Shown here: positions 1 to 5,044 of the stretch, one piece after another | Numbering within the stretch: position 1 is the first letter of the stretch | How the letters are laid out: each line of letters starts with the position of its first letter | Assembly (NCBI GenBank): GCA_051953655.1 | Contig: JBQCIO010000176.1 | Coordinates: 1-6,058 of the forward strand | DNA: 6,058 bases | Source of the DNA: JBQCHF01 sp051953655 | Lineage (GTDB): Bacteria; Actinomycetota; Actinomycetes; Motilibacterales; Motilibacteraceae | Direction of reading: 5' to 3' | Made by a program: the position numbers and the translations under genes | The notes under the pieces: generated by a model | Databases searched by the model: none | The model's input: the letters and a program-made list of their open reading frames with translations, nothing else | What the model was told of the DNA's origin: nothing

Positions 1-2574
1 CACCCGGTCCGCCACCGCCCAGGCGGCCAGGGCGTCGAGCTCGAGGGGCAGCGCGGGGTCGGGCTCCTCGGTGGCCCACGGCTCGCTCACCTCCAGGCGC
101 TGGCGCAGGAACGCGCGCGCCGGGTGGGCGAGGAACGCCGCGAGGTCGCCGAGCTCGACGTCGGCCTCCGGCGCGACGGGCAGCACGACGTCGAGCGGCA
201 GCGGGGGGTCGGTGCGCGGGCCGGACGAGCTGCGGGCCCCGGCGCCGGCCGCGGCGTCGAAGGAGAACGGCCGGCCGGTGGCGCCGAAGCAGGACGGGTC
301 GAACGGCTGGAGCGGGTGCTCCACCACGACCTGCTCCCTGGCTGGTCCCCCGGGGGCGGTGACCGCGGCGGAGTCGAGGGCGTCGAGCAGCTCGCCGACC
401 GGGACGGCGGGGGACAGCGGCGCGCCGGTTCGCACGTCCCAGCCGGAGTAGAGGACGTGCAGCCGCTCCCCGGCAGCCAGCACGGCGTCGAGGAACAGCT
501 GCCGGTCCTCCATCCGCGCGTCCTGCTCGCCGATGCGGGGCGCGCGGGCCAGCAGGTCCTCGCCGTCGGGGACGGGGGAGCGCGGGAAGGCGGCGTCGTC
601 GAGGCCGAGCAGCACGACGACGCGGTGGGGGACCGAGCGCATCGGGGTCAGCGTGCAGACGGTGAGGCCACCGGACCGGAAGCCGACGCGGGTGGGGCGG
701 CCGGCCAGCCGGTCGGCCAGCAGGGCGGCGACGTCGGCGCGGGCGAGCGGGGAGGTGCCCTCGGCGGCCGCAGCCGCGTCGAGCTCGCGGACCAGCCCGA
801 CCCGCTGCCAGTCCTCGCCGGGGCCGACCGCGCCGAGCAGGTCGACGCCGGCGACCAGCGCCTCGGTCCAGCGACCCACGTCGGCCGGGCCGGCCAGCGA
901 GGCCAGCACCGCCTGCAGCCGGTCGAGCAGCTCGGCCAGGCGGCCGGCCAGCTCGAGGTCGGCGGACTCGACGTCCTCCAGCGGGAGCGTGCCGCCCAGC
1001 AGCCCGGCGCGCGCATCGACGGCGGCGCCGAGCAGCACCCGGTCCACGCCGGCCGACCAGGTGCCCTCGGCCAGCCGGTCCAGCCCCCAGGGGCTGCGGC
1101 TTCCCGCGTCGAGCCCCCAGTGGACGCCGGCCCGGACCGCCCAGCCCTGCAGGGTCTCGAGGTCGTCGTCGTCCAGCCCGAACCGGCGGCGCACCGGTGG
1201 CGCGGAGGCGAGGTCGAGCACCTGCGTGGCGGTCACCCGCCGCCCGGCGAGGTCGAGCAGCGCCGCCGCCAGCGCCAGCAACGGGTTCGCCTGCTGGGGG
1301 GACCGGTCGGCCAGGACGACCCGCAGCTGTCCGGCGGGGTGGTGGGCGTCGGCGAACGCTGCGGTGACCAGCGGCGCGAAGGTCTCGACGTCGGGGCACA
1401 TCACCAGAACGTCGCGCGGCTCGAGGGTGGGGTCGTCGGCGAGCAGGCCCAGCACCAGCTCGCGCATCACCTCCACCTGCCGGGCCCGGCCGTGGCAGGC
1501 GTGCACCTGCACGCTGCGGTCGTCCGGCGCGAGCCGCAGCCGGTCGGCTGGGGCGGGGACGCGGTCGGCGGCCAGGTCCGCCTGCAGCCGGCGCAGAAGC
1601 GTCGTGTCTCCCGGGCCGGGAGGCTCGTGCACCACCAGCCGCGCCTGCGGCGCGTGGACCGTCAGCCGCTGCTGCAGCTCGCGCAGGTCGCCGGCCAGCG
1701 AGGCCAGCAGCGGATGGTGCAGCGCCACGACGTCGGCGGCACGGGCACGGTCGAGGTCGGGCGGCACGGCCGCGGCGTCGACGGCGGCCCACAGGCCGGG
1801 ACCCGGGTGGCGGATCCAGAGGTGGACGTCGCGGTGCTCGGCCAGGGCGGCGAGCGTGCGGAGCCGGGCGGTGCTGATCCTCGTGGCGCCGACGAGCGAG
1901 AGCCGCTCGGGCAGCGGGGCCCGTCCGGGGTGGTCGCGCAGCGCGGCGCACGCGGCGTCGAGCAGCTCGGCCGGGCAGGGACCGAGCCGGGTGCGCAGCT
2001 CGTCGAAGAGCGTGCGCTGCCAGGCGAGGTCGTCCGGGATCTCGGCCGGCTCGCCGGCCGGCTCCTCGGCGGCCCACGAGGCGAGCAGGTCCGGGCGGGC
2101 GTCGCCGTAGCGTGCCAGGAGAACGGCGGTACGGCGGGCGACCGACCAGCGCCGCCCCGCCGCGACCGCGTCGTGGCCCCCGGCCTGCAGGTGGTTGCGC
2201 AGCAGCCGCACCGCCGGGTCGACCCGGTCCGCTGCGGGTGCGAGCACCTGCTCGTCCAGCAGGGCGAGCACGGCCCAGGTGAGGGCCTCCGGCGCCCAGC
2301 GCCGTACCGCCTCGGCGTGCTCGGGCCCGGCTGCGGCGAGCGCGGTGTCCAGCAGCCGCGCGGGGGAGGGCATGTCGACCCGGGCGCAGATCCCGTCGCC
2401 CCACATTCCTGCGCCGAGGCGGTGCGAGAGCCGCTGCGCCAGCCAGCGCTCGACGCCCTGGGCCGGCACGGCGACGACGTCGGCGGCGAAGGGATCGGCG
2501 GGCGGCACCACCAGCAGCTCGGCCAGGCCGTCCACCAGCGCCTCGCCGCTGCCCACCCGGTGCACGATCAGCAA
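1..2574 (-). CDS. recC: RecBCD exonuclease V gamma subunit RecC (C-terminus cut by window edge)
   Basis: RecC is the gamma subunit of RecBCD, which unwinds and resects double-strand breaks; in the studied enzymes RecC is a defunct helicase/nuclease that splits the strands and scans for Chi. Reading the minus strand from 2574 gives 858 codons without a stop or frameshift; family members run to about 1,050-1,100 residues, so the last 200 or so are missing. Family landmarks seen: the N-terminus LLIVHRVGSGEALVDGL and VERWLAQRLSHRLG; RLSLVGATR and VHLWIRHPG (about residues 225-260); ACHGRARQVEVMRELVLGLL (359-378); VLADRSPQQANPLL; TWSAGVDRVLLG; VCTLTPMRSVPHRVV with LLGLDD (639-660); and HPLQPFDPSCF near 753. 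TTG at 2574 is the first start codon after an in-frame TAG, with GGAAGG 12 nt upstream; GTG at 2565 is the alternative. In actinobacteria recB and recD usually follow recC, here beyond the left edge. Confidence 0.95.
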   Translation of the reverse strand, partial: MLIVHRVGSGEALVDGLAELLVVPPADPFAADVVAVPAQGVERWLAQRLSHRLGAGMWGDGICARVDMPSPARLLDTALAAAGPEHAEAVRRWAPEALTWAVLALLDEQVLAPAADRVDPAVRLLRNHLQAGGHDAVAAGRRWSVARRTAVLLARYGDARPDLLASWAAEEPAGEPAEIPDDLAWQRTLFDELRTRLGPCPAELLDAACAALRDHPGRAPLPERLSLVGATRISTARLRTLAALAEHRDVHLWIRHPGPGLWAAVDAAAVPPDLDRARAADVVALHHPLLASLAGDLRELQQRLTVHAPQARLVVHEPPGPGDTTLLRRLQADLAADRVPAPADRLRLAPDDRSVQVHACHGRARQVEVMRELVLGLLADDPTLEPRDVLVMCPDVETFAPLVTAAFADAHHPAGQLRVVLADRSPQQANPLLALAAALLDLAGRRVTATQVLDLASAPPVRRRFGLDDDDLETLQGWAVRAGVHWGLDAGSRSPWGLDRLAEGTWSAGVDRVLLGAAVDARAGLLGGTLPLEDVESADLELAGRLAELLDRLQAVLASLAGPADVGRWTEALVAGVDLLGAVGPGEDWQRVGLVRELDAAAAAEGTSPLARADVAALLADRLAGRPTRVGFRSGGLTVCTLTPMRSVPHRVVVLLGLDDAAFPRSPVPDGEDLLARAPRIGEQDARMEDRQLFLDAVLAAGERLHVLYSGWDVRTGAPLSPAVPVGELLDALDSAAVTAPGGPAREQVVVEHPLQPFDPSCFGATGRPFSFDAAAGAGARSSSGPRTDPPLPLDVVLPVAPEADVELGDLAAFLAHPARAFLRQRLEVSEPWATEEPDPALPLELDALAAWAVADRV

Positions 2575-2586
2575 GGCTGGCGACGA

Positions 2587-2592
2587 CCTTCC
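2587..2592 (-). promoter_or_regulatory. Ribosome binding site for recC
   Basis: The minus strand reads GGAAGG here, 12 nt before the TTG start of recC. The spacing is a little long. It is the only purine-rich Shine-Dalgarno-like stretch in the 100 nt before the start, and no ATG or GTG lies in frame between it and the stop upstream. Confidence 0.4.
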
Positions 2593-2650
2593 GTGGTGAT
2601 GGGTGAGCGAGCGCTGCGCGAGGGAACGCGCGACGCTCGGCTGGCGGCAC

Positions 2651-2680
2651 TGGAATTTCTACCGTACGCGCCAAATCTGT
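2651..2680. promoter_or_regulatory. AT-rich island, probable divergent promoter region (recC / secreted GerMN protein)
   Basis: Sixteen of these 30 bases are A or T, in a region otherwise around 25-30% AT. TANNNT-type -10 candidates occur on both strands: TACCGT at 2660-2665 on plus, and TACGGT overlapping it at 2662-2667 on minus. No convincing TTGACA-like -35 is present on either strand. The composition and the position between two divergent genes argue for promoters here; the exact hexamers are a guess. Confidence 0.3.
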
Positions 2681-2682
2681 GC

Positions 2683-2695
2683 GGGACGTTGTCCC
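2683..2695. repeat. Small palindrome GGGAC-GTT-GTCCC in the divergent intergenic region
   Basis: A perfect 5-bp inverted repeat around a 3-nt centre, just to the plus-strand side of the AT-rich island. It could be an operator acting on either divergent gene, or a small leader hairpin of the downstream gene. Arms of five GC-rich bases are expected by chance fairly often in this composition. Confidence 0.25.
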
Positions 2696-2729
2696 CTGGG
2701 CGCCCGTGCTGCGCGTCCTTCCCTGGAAG

Positions 2730-2750
2730 AGGCCCGGACCTGCCGGGCCT
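2730..2750 (+). repeat. GC hairpin in the leader of the secreted GerMN protein gene
   Basis: AGGCCCGG and CCGGGCCT form a perfect 8-bp stem with a 5-nt loop (ACCTG). It lies 60 nt before the ATG at 2810, inside the likely 5' untranslated leader. No T-tract follows, so a classical intrinsic terminator is unlikely. An mRNA leader structure or a factor-dependent stop for antisense transcription are possible roles. Confidence 0.5.
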
Positions 2751-2793
2751 GCAGCGAGGAGCAGCGCGGGTGGCCCGCCGGGCTCGCCGGCGC

Positions 2794-2800
2794 AGAAGGG
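2794..2800 (+). promoter_or_regulatory. Ribosome binding site deciding the start at 2810
   Basis: AGAAGGG stands 9 nt before the ATG at 2810. It supports this start over the ATG at 2603, which would add 69 residues of non-conserved, signal-destroying sequence and would run over most of the intergenic region. Confidence 0.7.
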
Positions 2801-2809
2801 CAGACACTC

Positions 2810-3712
2810 ATGATCGCCGCACGACGCAGGATCCTGATCCTGCTCGCGCTGGTCGTCGCCCTGGTCGTCCCGCCGGTCGGCACCCTGGCAGCGGTGCCGA
2901 CGCAGGCCTCGACGAGCACCACGACCTTGGTGGGCATCCGGACCGCCCACCACCCGGGCTACGACCGCATGGTCTTCGACTTCTCCGGCCCGCTGCCCGC
3001 CTACCGCGGCGTCTCCTGGGCCAAGGCGCTCTACTACGACGGGTCGGGGCAGCGAGCGGTCGTGCAGGGGGACGCCTTCCTGCGCATCGTCCTGCGCTAC
3101 GCCGTGGGCCATGACGCCGCAGGGCGCAGCACCTACGGACCGGCCACCCGGGGCTTCGCGCTGCCGGGCTACGTGCAGCTGCGCAACCTCGGTGACTTCG
3201 AGGGTGTGCTGACCTTCGGGCTGGGCGTCTCCCGGCGGACGTACGCCCACGTCTTCACGCTGACGCATCCCAGCCGGCTGGTCATCGACCTGTCGACCCC
3301 CTACCGCACCACGTCCGTGCGCTCCTACTTCCAGGACTCGGTGCGGTACCGGACGGGGAGGCTGCCCTACACCGTGCCGGCCTGGCGTCCGGTGATCCCG
3401 CCGGCCGTCGCGCGCGGCGCGCTGCAGCGGCTCTTCGCCGGCCCGACCATCGCCGAGCAGGCACGCGGTCTGCGCCTGGTCGCCTCCGGCGCCACGGGGT
3501 TCAGCTACCTGAGCATCCGTGACGGCGTCGCGCGGGTCCGGCTGACCGGCACCTGCTCCAGCGGTGGGTCCACCTACACGATCGCGAACCAGATCATGCC
3601 GACCCTCAAGCAGTTCCGGAGCGTGCACTGGGTGAAGATCTACGACAGCGCCGGGCGCACCGAGCGCCCCTACGGGCACAGCGACTCGATCCCCGAGTGC
3701 CTGGAGCCGTGA
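2810..3712 (+). CDS. Secreted protein with AMIN-like and GerMN domains
   Basis: This is a 300-residue exported protein. Residues 5-20 are RRR followed by a strongly hydrophobic stretch (ILILLALVVALVV), a classical signal peptide, with likely cleavage after LA at 26-27 or QA at 32-33. No lipobox cysteine is seen, so it is probably released or only loosely attached. Residues about 40-162 match the actinobacterial AMIN-like domain: RTAHHPGYDRMVFDFSG at the start and a THPSRLVIDL closing strand. Residues about 204-297 match GerMN (sporulation and spore germination fold): LFAGPT, E216, DGVARVRLTG, STYTIANQI, TLKQF, VKIYD. Cysteines 249 and 297 could form a disulfide. GerMN occurs in germination protein GerM and in lipoproteins such as LpqB, and AMIN domains target cell-wall amidases, so a cell-envelope role is likely by analogy. 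The exact function is unknown, and the organism need not sporulate. It is transcribed divergently from recC. Confidence 0.85.
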   Translation: MIAARRRILILLALVVALVVPPVGTLAAVPTQASTSTTTLVGIRTAHHPGYDRMVFDFSGPLPAYRGVSWAKALYYDGSGQRAVVQGDAFLRIVLRYAVGHDAAGRSTYGPATRGFALPGYVQLRNLGDFEGVLTFGLGVSRRTYAHVFTLTHPSRLVIDLSTPYRTTSVRSYFQDSVRYRTGRLPYTVPAWRPVIPPAVARGALQRLFAGPTIAEQARGLRLVASGATGFSYLSIRDGVARVRLTGTCSSGGSTYTIANQIMPTLKQFRSVHWVKIYDSAGRTERPYGHSDSIPECLEP

Positions 3713-3718
3713 GTCCTG

Positions 3719-3741
3719 CCCGCCGTCGTTGCGGTGGCGGG
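3719..3741 (+). terminator. Hairpin after the GerMN protein gene, probable terminator
   Basis: CCCGCC and GGCGGG pair across an 11-nt loop, starting 6 nt after the stop codon. There is no T-tract, as is common for actinobacterial terminators. A shorter nested stem (CCGC/GCGG) is an alternative fold. Confidence 0.45.
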
Positions 3742-3769
3742 TGATTCGCATGGGTGGACCGTCGCTAGG

Positions 3770-3798
3770 CATGGATGCGTGGCGGGGGTCCATCCATG
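3770..3798. repeat. Perfect 8-bp inverted repeat CATGGATG / CATCCATG
   Basis: The two arms (3770-3777 and 3791-3798) are perfectly complementary around a 13-nt centre. The arms are much less GC-rich than the background, which makes chance pairing less likely. It lies about 100 nt before the membrane/regulator operon and could be an operator, or part of a second terminator for the upstream gene. An overlapping pair TGGACC (3755-3760) / GGTCCA (3788-3793) would compete with it for pairing. Confidence 0.4.
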
Positions 3799-3848
3799 GA
3801 ACGCTCTTGCGTCTCAGCCCGCGTCGGCGAGCTTGCGCGGCCCAGGCC

Positions 3849-3877
3849 TTGACCGCATCAGTTTGCGCTGCAAACCT
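3849..3877 (+). promoter_or_regulatory. Candidate promoter of the membrane protein / winged-helix operon
   Basis: TTGACC at 3849-3854 is a good -35, followed after 17 nt by AAACCT, a poor -10. The predicted transcript would start near 3884, only about 14 nt before the ATG, putting the ribosome binding site at the very 5' end. The -35 and spacing are convincing and the -10 is not. Confidence 0.35.
3861..3875. promoter_or_regulatory. Dyad GTTTGC-GCT-GCAAAC, candidate operator
   Basis: A perfect 6-bp inverted repeat with a 3-nt centre. It overlaps the spacer and -10 of the promoter-like sequence and lies 22 nt before the ATG of the operon that encodes a winged-helix protein. Size and symmetry fit a dimeric winged-helix repressor that would block polymerase at its own promoter. 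Autoregulation is inferred from position. Confidence 0.5.
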
Positions 3878-3883
3878 GACGGT

Positions 3884-3890
3884 GGAGGGG
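3884..3890 (+). promoter_or_regulatory. Strong ribosome binding site for the membrane protein
   Basis: GGAGGGG stands 7 nt before the ATG at 3898, close to ideal in sequence and spacing, and fixes this start. Confidence 0.8.
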
Positions 3891-3897
3891 GCGAACC

Positions 3898-4605
3898 ATG
3901 AGTCAGGATCCGCAAGGGCTGCTGGAGGACCTCGAGGGGCTGCGCCGCACCACCCGGCAGCGGCGCCAGGCCTATTGGTTCCCCCTGGTGCTGTTCGGGC
4001 TCCTGCTGTGCGGTGCCGCCCCGCTCTTCGTGCGGACGACGGTGCCGTGCGAGGGGAGCTGCTACGTCCCCACGTCGGGACCGTTCTGGTTGCACGGCTT
4101 CGGGGACGGGGTCCTCGGTGTCTACTGGCTGGCGGCCGTGCTCCTCGGGACCGCGCTGACGGCCCTCTGGTATACGTCCTTCGGGGTGGTCAGCGGGCTG
4201 CGCACACGGGTTCGCGCTCCGGTCGCCACCTGGCTGCTGGGCACCGCCCTGCTGCTGGGCGTCGCCACCGTGGCCACGGCCGCGACGTGGCTCGGTGCGC
4301 TGCTGTGGCCGGCTGTCGTGCGCCAGGACGCGGCCCTGCTCGTCGTCGCGGCGGGTCTGCTGGTGCTCGCCCGGCTGGAGCGCAGCCGCTACCTGCTCGC
4401 CGTGGCGCTGGGCGTCGCCGGGTTGGCGGGGTTGGACGCCTATTACAACCCTGAGAACCTGTTGTTCCGCCTGCTGCACGTGCTCGGCGTCGCCGACCCG
4501 TCCATGCCGTTCCGCTTCGCCGGCGCCCTCGACGTCCTCCTGCCCGGTGCGCTCCTGCTGGTCGCGGGGTCGGCCGCACTGGCGACGGGTGCCCGCCGTC
4601 GATGA
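3898..4605 (+). CDS. Six-helix membrane protein, first gene of a pair with a winged-helix regulator
   Basis: A 235-residue integral membrane protein of a conserved actinobacterial type without known function. A charged cytoplasmic N-terminus (LLEDLEGLRRTTRQRR, 8-23) leads into the YWFPLVLFGLL signature at 26-36. Hydrophobic segments are at about 27-45, 70-92, 109-135, 145-158, 165-180 and 209-230. The first loop, about 46-69, carries a CEGSC cysteine pair (51 and 55) and aromatic residues, and by the positive-inside pattern should face outside. No catalytic motif, transporter signature or nucleotide-binding site is visible. The last codons overlap the next gene as ATGA, so the two are made together. 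It may be a sensor or partner for the regulator, or simply the gene that the regulator controls; the sequence does not decide. The signature at 26-36 and the gene pairing are what I recognise. Confidence 0.85.
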   Translation: MSQDPQGLLEDLEGLRRTTRQRRQAYWFPLVLFGLLLCGAAPLFVRTTVPCEGSCYVPTSGPFWLHGFGDGVLGVYWLAAVLLGTALTALWYTSFGVVSGLRTRVRAPVATWLLGTALLLGVATVATAATWLGALLWPAVVRQDAALLVVAAGLLVLARLERSRYLLAVALGVAGLAGLDAYYNPENLLFRLLHVLGVADPSMPFRFAGALDVLLPGALLLVAGSAALATGARRR

Positions 4606-4931
4606 CGAGCCCGACCGGTGGCCTGGACGAGGTGGTCCACCAGCGGCACCGGCTGGGCATCCTCACCGTCGCGTCCGAGGCGGACGAGGTCGAGTTCACG
4701 TACCTGCGGGACACCCTTGGCCTCACCGCGGGCAACCTCAACCGGCACCTCGCGGTGCTCGAGGATGCAGGCCTAATCACGGTGACGAAGGGCTATCAAG
4801 GTCGTCGACCGCGTACGTGGGTGAGCATCACAGCCCCCGGCCGCAAAGCGCTCGCGGTCGAGATGGCGGTGCTGCGCGAGCTCGTCCACCGGCACGAACG
4901 GGGGAGGGGAGTAGAGGCTGTCGAGCAGTAG
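4602..4931 (+). CDS. Winged-helix DNA-binding transcriptional regulator (MarR/ArsR-like, HTH_34 type)
   Basis: A 109-residue single-domain regulator. The pattern matches the actinobacterial winged-helix family: HRLGILTVAS (helix 1, 16-25), VEFTYLRDTLGLT (30-42), the recognition helix GNLNRHLAVLEDAGLI (44-59), then the wing VTKGYQGRRPRTWVSIT (61-77) and a helix from 79 onward (PGRKALAVEMAVLRELV) likely to dimerise. GNLNRHL and the GRRPRT wing are the best markers. No metal-binding cysteines and no separate ligand domain are present. The start overlaps the stop of the membrane gene as ATGA, and there is no clear Shine-Dalgarno, so translation is probably coupled. The likely target is the dyad at 3861-3875 in front of its own operon. 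Its inducer is unknown. Confidence 0.9.
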   Translation: MTSPTGGLDEVVHQRHRLGILTVASEADEVEFTYLRDTLGLTAGNLNRHLAVLEDAGLITVTKGYQGRRPRTWVSITAPGRKALAVEMAVLRELVHRHERGRGVEAVEQ

Positions 4932-4949
4932 CCGAACGAAGGGCGGCTG
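4929..4949 (+). terminator. Weak hairpin at the end of the winged-helix gene
   Basis: AGCCG (4930-4934) and CGGCT (4944-4948) form a 5-bp stem over a 9-nt loop, with a possible T-G closing pair. It overlaps the TAG stop and has no T-tract. It is the only stem near the gene end that could help termination. Confidence 0.25.
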
Positions 4950-5002
4950 ACCATCGGCGAGGTGTTATCCGATCGTGATCTCCCGGTGCTCATTCTGCAT
5001 AT

Positions 5003-5032
5003 CTGTCAACGAGAACTGTCGGCGGCACTGTC
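5003..5032 (+). repeat. Three CTGTC direct repeats before the DUF222 gene
   Basis: CTGTC occurs at 5003, 5016 and 5028, 13 and 12 nt apart, the last two preceded by A. The roughly one-turn spacing directly upstream of the -10 could place a protein on one helix face. Five-base repeats are weak evidence alone. Confidence 0.25.
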
Positions 5033-5044
5033 TAGGTTCGGGGT
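5033..5044 (+). promoter_or_regulatory. Leaderless -10 element of the DUF222 gene
   Basis: TAGGTT at 5033-5038 fits the actinobacterial TANNNT -10 and ends exactly 6 nt before the ATG at 5045, so transcription should begin at or next to the start codon. No purine-rich ribosome binding site precedes the ATG, as expected for a leaderless mRNA. No good -35 is seen, which is common in this phylum. Confidence 0.5.

Noticed and set aside
2603..2809. Upstream extension of the GerMN protein to ATG 2603
   Set aside because: The extra 69 residues would bury the signal peptide and have no ribosome binding site; AGAAGGG before ATG 2810 decides the start.
124..3114. A very long plus-strand open frame of 996 codons opposite recC
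   Set aside because: It is the antisense shadow of GC-rich recC: its protein is a Gly/Arg/Gln-rich composition with no domain, it runs through the intergenic region and into the GerMN gene in the wrong frame, while the minus strand reads a full RecC.
3729..4454. Plus-strand frame overlapping the membrane protein, and the minus-strand frame at 3814-4479
   Set aside because: Both lack a ribosome binding site and any recognisable domain; the frame from 3898 has an ideal site, membrane helices and a coupled partner.
4953..4973. ATCGG / CCGAT inverted repeat as a terminator or operator
   Set aside because: Five-base arms over an 11-nt loop without extension or T-tract are within chance for this composition.
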